This document shows positions 49,738 to 58,217 of a stretch of 64,000 nt of DNA, piece by piece. The position numbers and the translations under genes were made by a program. The stretch comes from Paenibacillus_AP thailandensis (GTDB taxonomy: Bacteria > Bacillota > Bacilli > Paenibacillales > Paenibacillaceae), in assembly GCF_042685365.1 (NCBI RefSeq), contig NZ_JBHUMY010000023.1, positions 62,001 through 126,000 on the forward strand. The letters run 5' to 3'. The notes below the pieces were generated by a model. The model was not told the DNA's origin and made no database searches. It saw only the letters and a program-made list of their open reading frames with translations. Numbering within the stretch: position 1 is the stretch's first letter; the number at the start of each line of letters is the position of its first letter.

Positions 49738-52047
49738 ATGAAAACGATACTTCAATTGTGCTCCTTGTTTGTGCTAGCGGTCGTTGTCTTTTTTACCGTA
49801 AAAGTAGGGACGGTTCAAGCGGAGTTTACGAATTATATTACAAGAAGCGGGGATCGGTTCATGGACGGGACGAAGACGTTCCGCTTCGTGGGCAGCAACG
49901 TTCCGTTCCTTGCGAGGTCGTGGACGGATCCGGCGGAGATCGAGGATGCGATCAAGGCCGCCAGCTTGGCCGGCATGAACGTCATTCGGCTGTATCCGTT
50001 CGAGGTCAAGATGAGCAGCGATCCGCCCGGCACGTTCCGTCATGTGATGGGACCCGACGATTTTAATGAAAGCGCATTCAAGCTATTCGACAAAATTCTT
50101 CAAACGGCAAACCAGTACAATGTGCGCCTTATCGTCCCCTTCGTCGACAGGTATAATTACGTTGGCGGCACGGCCGATTGGGCGGCTTTCCGCGGCAAAA
50201 CCGAAAGCGAGTTTTACACCGACCCGGACGTCAAGCAGGACTTCAAAAATTTTATCGCTTATGTCGTCAACCGGACCAATACGTATACGAATGTACCATA
50301 CAAAAACGATAAAGCCATTATGGCATGGCAGTTGGGAAACGAGCTGCTCTCCACGGACGGCTGGACGAGCGAGATGGCCGCCTATATCAAAAGTCTGGAT
50401 CCGAACCATCTCGTCGGGGACGGCGGATATGTCCGCGCCCAGGGCATTCGGGCGAATGCGCTGACCGACAGTAATATCGACTTCATCGATCCTCATATTT
50501 ATACGTACCACAATGTAGACACCATGGCGAAGCTGAAGGAATGGAGAGCCGCAACAATCGGCAAAAAGCCGCTTATCATCGGCGAATTCGGCGACTATAC
50601 GGCGGCGGAAACCGAGGAGCTTTTGGAGCTTGTGCATAGCAACGGAACGGCCGGCGCGCTTTTCTGGGGAGCAATGCCCCATCATCGGCTGGGCGGCTGG
50701 CACTGGCCGCCGCTTAACGGATGGAGCTACGTCCGTTATCCCGGTTTTCCAAGCGGCGATTGGGCGGAGGAAAGCGCCGTATCCGAGCTGCTTCGCCGGT
50801 TCAGTTATTCGATCAATAACGAATCCGTTCCGGCATTGCCGGCTCCCGATGCCCCCGTTCTATTCCCTTCCGATTCCGTACATGCGATCTCGTGGCGAGG
50901 CGTGCCGATTGCCAAAAGTTATGAAGTAGAGCGGGCGACGGCCGCAACCGGCCCTTGGGAGGTTGTCGGCAGCGGCATTACGGACGACGTCGCCGTTCCG
51001 CGCTTCTACACCGCCGCCGTTCCGCTGTTCGACGACGCTTCGGCCGAAGCGGGCGCCGCATACTACTACCGGGTTCGCGCGGTCAATGCGGAAGGGGTGT
51101 ACTCGGCTTATTCCAACGTGATCGGACCGGTGCGGGCGGAAAGCGTAACGGTCGTCGACAACGGCGACAGCGGCTATTCGGAGACGGGCACCTGGGGCCC
51201 CAGCTTGCTGCCGGGGAGCCTTGGCGGAAGCTCCCGCTACAGCAGCACGGCCGGCAGTACGGCAACCTGGAAGCTGGAAGCGCCGGGACCGGGTTATTAT
51301 AACGTCTACGTCCGTTATCCCTATCACCAGACTTCCGCATTAAACGCAACCTATACGATAGCCCATAACGGCGGCGCAAGCGCGACGACGATCGACCAAA
51401 CGACGTTGGCGGGCGGCAATTGGCGGCTGCTCGAAACGGTCTATTTGGCCGGAACCGGCTCCGAATATGTAAGGCTGTTCGTCGCCGGCGGCGGCAACCA
51501 CCGGGCGGACGCCGTCATGCTGGAGCCCGCCTTGTCGGGCGACGGCTTCCAGAGCGGCAACGCCGGCAATTGGACCGCTCTTAGCGGAGACTGGACGGTT
51601 GCGGACGATCTGTCGAAGGTGCTCAAGCAGACCTGCATTTGCGTCGCGGAGACGAGAGGAGCGGAAATGTTCGCGAATGTCGCCGTTACGGCGGCCGTCA
51701 AAGCGTACGACGCGGGGACGTACGAGTCGTCCACGGGGCTGGTCGCCCGGGCGGCGGGCGATCTGTCGAGCATGTATACGCTGCGCATCAATTATACGCA
51801 AAGCAAGCTGCAGCTGTACAAGAAGCTGGGGCAAAGCTGGACGAAGCTCGGGCAAGCCGACATGCTCGCCGTACCGGGCACGTGGCAGCTGCTGCGGTTC
51901 GAGCTGAAGGGGGATTCGCTTACGGGCTACTTGAACGGCGTGCGAAAAATAAGCGTCCGCGATTCCAGTCTGCCGCAAGGCTATATCGGACTGCGGACGT
52001 ATGCCCAAACGGCCGTGTTCGACCAAATCGCCGTTTCGCCGAGATGA
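49738..52047 (+). CDS. secreted GH5-like glycosidase with FN3 and carbohydrate-binding modules
   Basis: A 769-residue secreted enzyme. Signal peptide 1-28 (cleavage after VQA). The catalytic (beta/alpha)8 domain spans about 30-365, with the acid/base Glu202 in QLGNEL and nucleophile Glu283 in IIGEFGDY, the pattern of clan GH-A mannanases and cellulases. Then a fibronectin III-like module (about 378-470), a golvesin-like/CBM domain (475-600, VVDNGDSGYSETGTW to HRADAVMLEP) and a C-terminal concanavalin-like domain (605-769). GGAGGT precedes the ATG at 49738. It leads the kinase/regulator/transporter cluster, so it may produce the ligand they sense. Confidence 0.88.
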   Translation: MKTILQLCSLFVLAVVVFFTVKVGTVQAEFTNYITRSGDRFMDGTKTFRFVGSNVPFLARSWTDPAEIEDAIKAASLAGMNVIRLYPFEVKMSSDPPGTFRHVMGPDDFNESAFKLFDKILQTANQYNVRLIVPFVDRYNYVGGTADWAAFRGKTESEFYTDPDVKQDFKNFIAYVVNRTNTYTNVPYKNDKAIMAWQLGNELLSTDGWTSEMAAYIKSLDPNHLVGDGGYVRAQGIRANALTDSNIDFIDPHIYTYHNVDTMAKLKEWRAATIGKKPLIIGEFGDYTAAETEELLELVHSNGTAGALFWGAMPHHRLGGWHWPPLNGWSYVRYPGFPSGDWAEESAVSELLRRFSYSINNESVPALPAPDAPVLFPSDSVHAISWRGVPIAKSYEVERATAATGPWEVVGSGITDDVAVPRFYTAAVPLFDDASAEAGAAYYYRVRAVNAEGVYSAYSNVIGPVRAESVTVVDNGDSGYSETGTWGPSLLPGSLGGSSRYSSTAGSTATWKLEAPGPGYYNVYVRYPYHQTSALNATYTIAHNGGASATTIDQTTLAGGNWRLLETVYLAGTGSEYVRLFVAGGGNHRADAVMLEPALSGDGFQSGNAGNWTALSGDWTVADDLSKVLKQTCICVAETRGAEMFANVAVTAAVKAYDAGTYESSTGLVARAAGDLSSMYTLRINYTQSKLQLYKKLGQSWTKLGQADMLAVPGTWQLLRFELKGDSLTGYLNGVRKISVRDSSLPQGYIGLRTYAQTAVFDQIAVSPR

Positions 52048-52071
52048 GGCATATAAAAGGGGGCGTTATAG

Positions 52072-53868
52072 GTGCATTTGCTGCGGAAGCTTGTTCCGCG
52101 CCAGTTGAAAACGCGGCTTTTTGCAGCCTTCGGGGTGATGTTTCTTCTTCCCTATACGATCATGACCGTCTATAACTTTCAGGAAATCGAGAAGCTGATG
52201 CGGGACCGGATCAGCGAGCAGGATCGGGAGAGCTTGGCGACCATGCTGCAGTCGCTCGAAAGCATGATGGGCATCGCCGTCAAGACGGCGACTCTGCTGG
52301 AGCAGGATCCGGTCGTGTCGGGCATACTCGCTTCTCCCGGGCAATACGACGCGCTGGAGCGCAAACGGCTGATCGAAAGCAAATTCCAAAGCATCAGCAA
52401 CAGCTTCTTTTTGTCGGGCACGCAAGTGTATTATACGCTGATCGATTTCGAAGGACATGTCTATACCTCGTTCCTCCCGGAGGACCAGCTCGATTACGGC
52501 CGGCTGCTGGAGACGCTCGCGCCGCGGGGAAGCGCGGCCGGTGACCGGAAGTATACGTGGAAGAGCAGCGATTCCAATTACGTGTCGCGGGACATTTCCA
52601 GAAGCCCTTACGTCATTACGCTGAACACGGCCTTTCAGGACGAAGACTTGAAGCCGGTCGGCATCGCGCGGATCAGCATCGATTATATGCAGTGGTTCAG
52701 GGCGGAGACCGCGGGACCGGACGACGGGCAGAACTATTTTATCGTCGACCGGGCCGGCCAAGTCATTCAGCAATCGAATCCCGGGGCTTCGTTCCCGGCG
52801 GAGGCGGCGGCTCTGCTTGACGATACGGCGGAGCCCGGCCCTTTGCTTATTCGCGGGAGATCGGAATCGATGTACAATTACGGCTATTTGTCCGAGCTGC
52901 AATGGTACGTGGTGAAGGAAGTTCCGCTCGATAGGCTGTACGGCGAGGTCGACCGGCAGAGGGGGAAATATTTTATGACCCTGCTGCTTCTGAGCGCCGC
53001 CTTTATGGGGATGACTTACTGGATCACGACGGCGATCACCAGCCCGCTGAAGAAGCTGCAGAAGAAGATGGAGAACATCTCCGATGCGGACCTCGGGCGA
53101 ACCGTCCTTCCGGACCGGCGCGGGGCGGAAGAGATTGCCGCCTTATCGCGCAGCTTTAACCGGATGATGGCGGACATGAACAAGCTGATCGGGCGGCTGA
53201 GGCTGGAGGAGCGGCAGCGGCAGGCGGTCCGCTTTCAGGTGCTGCTGTCGCAGATGGACCCGCATTTTCTGCTCAATACGCTGAATACGATCAAATGCAT
53301 CGCCTTAAGCAAGGACGACGAGGAAACGCATGACATCTGCGTCTCGCTCGGCAAGCTGCTCGAGGTCAGTCTCGACCTGGAGGTCGACATGATCTTCCTG
53401 AAGGACGAGATCGAGCTCGTTCAAGCGTATATTTTCATTCAAAATATCCGGTACGGCCATAAATTCGCGATCGAATACGAGTTTGAGGACGCCTTCCGCT
53501 ATGCGCTTGTGCCGAAGGCGACTTTGCAGCCGCTCGTAGAGAACGCCATTTATCACGGCTTTGCCGCCCGGCGGGAAGGCTTGATCAAGGTGCGGGCGTA
53601 CCGGAGAAGCGAATGCCTCATGCTGGAGGTGGAGGACAACGGGAGCGGACTGGCGCCCGGGCCGAAGGCTTACCGCAAACGGAAAGGCATCGGCATACAA
53701 AATATTCGCGAGCGTCTGGAGCTGCTTTTCGGGCGGCAAGCTTCGCTCGAGCTGCTCGGAATGGAGCAGGGAGCGATGGCGCGGATTACGATTCCGCTGC
53801 TGCTCTCGACGCCATATGCCGAAGGAGGGAACGAGCATGGCATGGTCGGCGATCGTCGTGGAGGATGA
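52072..53868 (+). CDS. YesM-type membrane sensor histidine kinase
   Basis: A 598-residue kinase. The first helix is at about residues 18-36, an extracellular sensor follows to about 300, then a second helix (YFMTLLLLSAAFMGMTYWI), HAMP and His398 in MDPHFLLNTLNTI. ATPase motifs are LQPLVENAIYHG, VEDNGSGL and GIGIQNIRERL. GTG start at 52072, supported by AAAAGGGGG 8 bp upstream, 24 bp after the glycosidase. The 3' end overlaps the response regulator by 32 bp. Confidence 0.92.
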   Translation: MHLLRKLVPRQLKTRLFAAFGVMFLLPYTIMTVYNFQEIEKLMRDRISEQDRESLATMLQSLESMMGIAVKTATLLEQDPVVSGILASPGQYDALERKRLIESKFQSISNSFFLSGTQVYYTLIDFEGHVYTSFLPEDQLDYGRLLETLAPRGSAAGDRKYTWKSSDSNYVSRDISRSPYVITLNTAFQDEDLKPVGIARISIDYMQWFRAETAGPDDGQNYFIVDRAGQVIQQSNPGASFPAEAAALLDDTAEPGPLLIRGRSESMYNYGYLSELQWYVVKEVPLDRLYGEVDRQRGKYFMTLLLLSAAFMGMTYWITTAITSPLKKLQKKMENISDADLGRTVLPDRRGAEEIAALSRSFNRMMADMNKLIGRLRLEERQRQAVRFQVLLSQMDPHFLLNTLNTIKCIALSKDDEETHDICVSLGKLLEVSLDLEVDMIFLKDEIELVQAYIFIQNIRYGHKFAIEYEFEDAFRYALVPKATLQPLVENAIYHGFAARREGLIKVRAYRRSECLMLEVEDNGSGLAPGPKAYRKRKGIGIQNIRERLELLFGRQASLELLGMEQGAMARITIPLLLSTPYAEGGNEHGMVGDRRGG

Positions 53869-54619
53869 GGCTCAGGCAAGAGCTTATGTGAAGACGCTGC
53901 TGCACCGGTCGGAGTCGGAATTCCGGGTCGTCGGAGAAGCGGCCGACGGGAAGGAGGCGCTGGAGCTGATCGGGCGCTACCGTCCGGATCTCGTCATTAC
54001 CGACATCATGATGCCGGCAATGGACGGCGTGGAGCTGCTGAAGAAGGCGCGCGAAGCGGGGTACGACTGCCGCTTCGTGATGCTCACCTGCATGAACGAA
54101 TTCGAATATGCGCGGCAGGCGCTGGAATTCGGGGCTTCGAGCTATATGCTGAAGCTGTCCATGGATCTTGCCTCCTTCAAGCAGATGCTGGAGAAGGTCG
54201 ATGCGGAGCTGAAGAAGCTGGGCCGCTTCAAGCGGCTCGAGAGCTATCTGTCCGCTCTCCCCGAGGAGACGAAAGCGGCAACCGATCATCCGGAGATCAA
54301 TAAAGTGATCGACTACTTGAACGAATCGTACCGGGAGAACGTGACGCTGGCGACGGCGGCGGCTTACGTCAAGATGGACCCGAGCTATTTGAGCGACCTG
54401 TTCAAAAGGAAAACCTCTTATACCCTTACGCAATATGTGATGCGCCTTCGGGTGGACGCCGCCCGTTTCTACTTGACCCACACCGGCGACTCGGTGAGCG
54501 GGATCGGGGAGCGGGTCGGCTTCATGAACGACAATTATTTCATTAAGATCTTCAAGCGGTTCACCGGCGTTACGCCCAGCGTCTACCGGAAACAGCACGC
54601 CGGCGGTCGTCCCGAATAG
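53837..54619 (+). CDS. YesN-type response regulator with AraC DNA-binding domain
   Basis: A 260-residue regulator. Receiver: E9/D10 pair (VVEDEAQ), Asp56 in VITDIMMP, Lys in SSYMLKLSMD. The AraC domain is at about 160-258 (VTLATAAAYVKMDPSYLSDLFK; VSGIGERVGFMNDNYFIKIFKRF). The ATG at 53837 follows GAAGGAGGG inside the kinase gene, which explains the 32-bp overlap. It probably activates the transporter that begins 221 bp downstream, across an intergenic repeat element. Confidence 0.92.
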   Translation: MAWSAIVVEDEAQARAYVKTLLHRSESEFRVVGEAADGKEALELIGRYRPDLVITDIMMPAMDGVELLKKAREAGYDCRFVMLTCMNEFEYARQALEFGASSYMLKLSMDLASFKQMLEKVDAELKKLGRFKRLESYLSALPEETKAATDHPEINKVIDYLNESYRENVTLATAAAYVKMDPSYLSDLFKRKTSYTLTQYVMRLRVDAARFYLTHTGDSVSGIGERVGFMNDNYFIKIFKRFTGVTPSVYRKQHAGGRPE

Positions 54620-54621
54620 AT

Positions 54622-54734
54622 TCTATAGATGTTGAACCTCATGAGCTCCCCTTGACTAAGCCTAATGGAATGAAGAAAGGGAATCCCTGTCGGAATGACA
54701 TGGCCTTCGAATTTTAAGTTCCAACTTATATAGA
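54622..54734. mobile_element. MITE-like element, internally deleted copy
   Basis: A 113-bp element with terminal inverted repeats: TCTATAGATGTTGAAC at the left and, complemented, TCTATATAAGTTGGAA at the right. Reversed, it matches the left 50 bp and right 55 bp of the 200-bp element at 45860-46060, joined at the AGGGATTCCCTT motif that element carries twice. It therefore looks like a deletion made by recombination between those copies. It lies between the response regulator and the binding-protein gene. Confidence 0.75.
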
Positions 54735-54839
54735 TAGGAATATGACCCAAAAAACGTTCTATTGATCGCTAAAATGCGTTTCTTATTCCGCCGGGCGGAA
54801 GTTGCTATAGTAAAGCCAGAGAGAAAGGGGATGACAAAG

Positions 54840-56138
54840 ATGAAACGATGGATGGCGACAGCGATAGGATTGCTGCTGGTTGCGGCGCTGGCCGCAGGAT
54901 GCGGCTCGGCGGGCGGAGGATCGGGAACGGGCGGATCCGGCGACAAGGTGATCAAGCTCAAGTTCTGGGGAGGGGTTCCGGCCGAAGCGGGCCCGCAGGC
55001 CGTCGTGGACGCCTGGAACGCCGAGAACAAAGACATTCAAGTCGAATACGAGCGCTTCGTGAACGACGACGCCGGGAACATGAAGCTCGATACGGCGCTC
55101 ACGACCGGACAAGGAGCCGATCTGTACGTCAACTACGATCTGTCCAGACTGATGAAAAGGATGGAGGCCGGCTTGGCGGCCAACTTAAGCGAATTAACCG
55201 ATTACAACATCGACGAGAAGATGGGCCCGGACGCCAAGCTGTGGCAGATTGACGGCGTTTATTACGGCATGCCCACCAAGAAAAACATGACGTTCGTATG
55301 GCTGAACAAGGATGCGCTCGACGAAGCCGGTCTGCCGCTTCCTCCGCTGGACTGGACGTGGGACGATCTGAGAAGCTACGCGGCGAAGCTGCAGCAAGGC
55401 GAAAGATGGGGCTTCCTGCAGCACGAGGCGGTCTTCACGTCATCGCTTGACGCAGGGCTCGCTTCCGTCGGCGAGACGAAGCCGGACGGCACGTCCAATC
55501 TGGACGATCCGCTCATGAAGAAGGCGTTCGAACAGCTGTACGGCATGATGTTCGAAGATAAATCGACGCCCGCCTATGGCGAGCAGCTAACGACGAAGAT
55601 GCCGGTCGATACGATGTTCCTCCAAGGCAAGGCGGCTATGCTGAACGCAGGCGAATTTATTTTCCGCAATTCGAACAACCTGCAGGAATACCCGCGGGAT
55701 TTCAAGATCGCTTTCGCCACGCTGCCGCGGATTACGAAGGATCAGCCGGATTACAAATATCCGGGCGGACTTGGCGACGTCATCTCCATCAATCCGAAGT
55801 CTCCCAACAAGGAAGCGGCCTGGAAGTTTCTGAAGTGGTACGCCGACGGCGGGATGATGCCGATGGCGTCCGGCGGGCGGATTCCGTCCTCGAACGCGGT
55901 GAATGCCGAGGAGGCGATCGGTCTGCTGCTGAAAGGCGTAGAGGATACGTACGACAAGGATTCGCTTATGAAAGTCGTCTTCGGCGAGTTTCCGACCTTC
56001 GTCCGCACGCTTGACCAGCAGGTTGTCGACCTGCGGAAGGAAGAATACGAGAAATATTTCCTCGGCCAATCCGATTTGGATACGGCGCTGGGCAACATGG
56101 CGAAGCGGCATAACGAGTTTATTCAGCGCAACAAGTGA
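54840..56138 (+). CDS. sugar-binding lipoprotein of a second CUT1 ABC transporter
   Basis: A 432-residue lipoprotein with a signal peptide KRWMATAIGLLLVAALAAGC (lipobox Cys at about 21) and a Gly/Ser linker. The mature fold has LKFWGGVPAEAGPQ, GVYYGMPTKKNMTFVWLNKDALDEAG and AAWKFLKWYADGG. The ATG at 54840 is 9 bp from AGAAAGGGG; ATG 54831 touches the site and is unlikely. It follows a kinase/response-regulator pair, as in the module at 11409-17282. The ligand is unknown. Confidence 0.92.
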   Translation: MKRWMATAIGLLLVAALAAGCGSAGGGSGTGGSGDKVIKLKFWGGVPAEAGPQAVVDAWNAENKDIQVEYERFVNDDAGNMKLDTALTTGQGADLYVNYDLSRLMKRMEAGLAANLSELTDYNIDEKMGPDAKLWQIDGVYYGMPTKKNMTFVWLNKDALDEAGLPLPPLDWTWDDLRSYAAKLQQGERWGFLQHEAVFTSSLDAGLASVGETKPDGTSNLDDPLMKKAFEQLYGMMFEDKSTPAYGEQLTTKMPVDTMFLQGKAAMLNAGEFIFRNSNNLQEYPRDFKIAFATLPRITKDQPDYKYPGGLGDVISINPKSPNKEAAWKFLKWYADGGMMPMASGGRIPSSNAVNAEEAIGLLLKGVEDTYDKDSLMKVVFGEFPTFVRTLDQQVVDLRKEEYEKYFLGQSDLDTALGNMAKRHNEFIQRNK

Positions 56139-56155
56139 TCGTCCGAATTAAACGG

Positions 56156-56200
56156 GAAGGAGGAAGGGCGAGGCCTCTTCCTCCTTCGCTCGTTTTTACC
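56156..56200 (+). terminator. hairpin between binding protein and permease
   Basis: GAAGGAGGAAG / CTTCCTCCTTC (11 bp) followed by GCTCGTTTTT. It may act as a partial terminator that lowers permease expression relative to the binding protein. Confidence 0.65.
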
Positions 56201-56250
56201 GCACACAGGCGCAACAATCGTCCCGGTTCATAGCCTTAAGGAGGATTCGA

Positions 56251-57132
56251 ATGGCACGAAACTGGAGAAAAAGAGAACGGTGGATCGGCGTATTGTTCAT
56301 CGCGCCGAATCTGCTCGGGGTGCTGCTGTTTTTTATCGTTCCGGCCATCATTTCGTTTGGCCTTATGTTTACCGATTACCGGTTCGCGGGGCCGCCTGCC
56401 CGGTTCGTCGGGGCCGACAACTTCGCGAGGCTGTTTCGCGACGAGGTGTTTTACCAGTCTTTGACCAATACGCTGTTGTTTCTCGCTTCCATTCCGGTAT
56501 CGATTGCGCTCGCCTTTTTCGTCGCGCTTATTCTGAACAGAAGCGTTTATTTCAAATCGCTGCTGCGGGCGATGTTCTTCATGCCTTACATTACAAGCGG
56601 CATCGCCATCGCGTTCGTCTGGATGCTGCTGTTCCATCCGTCCGAAGGCCCGATCAACAATTTCCTTCTCGCGGTCGGCGTCGGCAATCCTCCGGGCTGG
56701 TTTTCCACGACCGAAACGTCGATGTACGCGATCGATTTGATATGGATCTGGTATATGCTCGGCTACTTCATGATCATTTATTTGGCGTCCCTGCAGGAGC
56801 TTCCGAACGATCTGCTCGAGGCCGCCACGATCGACGGAGCGCGCAGATGGACGACGATCCGGTACATCGTCTGGCCGCTTGTCAGTCCGACGACCTTCCT
56901 GCTGCTTGTGACCGGACTGATCATGTCGATCAAGACGTTCGGCATCATCCAGGCGATTACGCAAGGCGGGCCGAGCAACAGCACGACCACCGTAGCGATG
57001 TACGTCTACCGGACCGCCTTCAGCTATTACGAGATGGGGTACGCCTCCGCCATTTCCTGGGTGCTGTTCGCGATTATTTTCGCCATTACGCTCATTCAAT
57101 GGTACGGGCAGAAGAAATGGGTGCATTACTAG
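56251..57132 (+). CDS. CUT1 ABC transporter permease (UgpA/LacF type)
   Basis: A 293-residue permease with six membrane helices and the EAA loop LQELPNDLLEAATIDGARRW at about 187-206. It starts with RRKR-type positive charges (RNWRKRERW) and has AAGGAGG ahead of the ATG. The next permease follows after 21 bp. Confidence 0.92.
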   Translation: MARNWRKRERWIGVLFIAPNLLGVLLFFIVPAIISFGLMFTDYRFAGPPARFVGADNFARLFRDEVFYQSLTNTLLFLASIPVSIALAFFVALILNRSVYFKSLLRAMFFMPYITSGIAIAFVWMLLFHPSEGPINNFLLAVGVGNPPGWFSTTETSMYAIDLIWIWYMLGYFMIIYLASLQELPNDLLEAATIDGARRWTTIRYIVWPLVSPTTFLLLVTGLIMSIKTFGIIQAITQGGPSNSTTTVAMYVYRTAFSYYEMGYASAISWVLFAIIFAITLIQWYGQKKWVHY

Positions 57133-57153
57133 AGGAAAGGGGATGAGCGGAAG

Positions 57154-57993
57154 ATGAAGATCGGAGATCTATCGATTTCGTGGAAAAAAAGCGCGGCGAC
57201 GCTGATCATGTTCGCCCTTGGCCTGCTCATGATCGTCCCGTTCCTGTGGATGCTCAGCACGTCGATCAAAAGCCCGTCGGAAGTGTTCGTTTATCCGATT
57301 CGCTGGATACCGGAGCATGCGGAATGGAAGCATCACGTCAAAGTGTGGACCGGGGAGCAAAGCTTCGTCACTTATTACGCCAATTCGCTTAAAATTTCTA
57401 TAACAAGCGTGCTGGGAGCGGCTTTTCTTTCGTCGCTGGCGGCATACGGCTTCTCCCGAATCGAGTTCAAAGGGCGGGACGGCCTGTTCCTGCTTTATCT
57501 GTCCATGATGATGATCCCGCCGCAGGTGCTGTTCGTGCCGAAGTTCATCATGTTCGATTGGGCGGGCATCTACAATACGCATTGGGCGCTTATTCTGCCG
57601 GGCCTCATCAGCATCTTCGGCGTGTTCATCATGCGCCAGTTCTTTATGGCCATTCCGAAGGAAATTACGGAGGCGGCCTTTATCGACGGAGCCGGCCATG
57701 TGCGCAGCTTCTTTCAGCTGATTCTTCCGCTGGCCAAGCCGGCGCTCGCGACGTTTATGATTATCGATTTCTCCTGGAGCTGGAACGATTACGAGAACGC
57801 GCTCGTGTTCCTGACCGACAGCCGGCTGTACACCGTGCCGCTTGGCATGCAAAACTTCATCCTCGAATTTAACATCGATTACAACGGGATGATGGCCGCG
57901 GCAACCGCCGGCATTATTCCGATGCTGATCGTGTTCGTTCTCGGACAGCGGTTCATTATCGAAGGCATTTCGAATACGTCCGTGAAAGGATGA
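57154..57993 (+). CDS. CUT1 ABC transporter permease (UgpE/LacG type)
   Basis: A 279-residue permease, six helices, EAA loop IPKEITEAAFIDGAGHVRSF at about 168-187. GAAAGGGG precedes the ATG region. It ends the second transport operon. No ATPase gene is present, as in the first module. Confidence 0.92.
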   Translation: MKIGDLSISWKKSAATLIMFALGLLMIVPFLWMLSTSIKSPSEVFVYPIRWIPEHAEWKHHVKVWTGEQSFVTYYANSLKISITSVLGAAFLSSLAAYGFSRIEFKGRDGLFLLYLSMMMIPPQVLFVPKFIMFDWAGIYNTHWALILPGLISIFGVFIMRQFFMAIPKEITEAAFIDGAGHVRSFFQLILPLAKPALATFMIIDFSWSWNDYENALVFLTDSRLYTVPLGMQNFILEFNIDYNGMMAAATAGIIPMLIVFVLGQRFIIEGISNTSVKG

Positions 57994-58086
57994 CGGGCGG
58001 CCGCGCAGCGGCCGTTCGGAATGGAACGTTCGGGAAAATTGTTCCGGCCGATCGCCTATGCCGCATACGTTGTACCGGCAACGCAA

Positions 58087-58120
58087 AACGGAGGGTCCTT
58101 AAGCTAAGGACCCTCCGTTA
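58087..58120. terminator. bidirectional terminator
   Basis: A perfect 15-bp stem AACGGAGGGTCCTTA with an AGC loop, T-rich on one side and A-rich on the other. It stops both the transporter operon and the convergent GH15 transcript. Confidence 0.88.
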
Positions 58121-58217
58121 TTGCGCGTCCGCTTGTTGAACGGACGTTAATGGCAGAAATGCAGGTAAATGAAGGCGACTGGGAACCGCCCGTCCAAGCG
58201 GAACCGCCGCCCGATCT

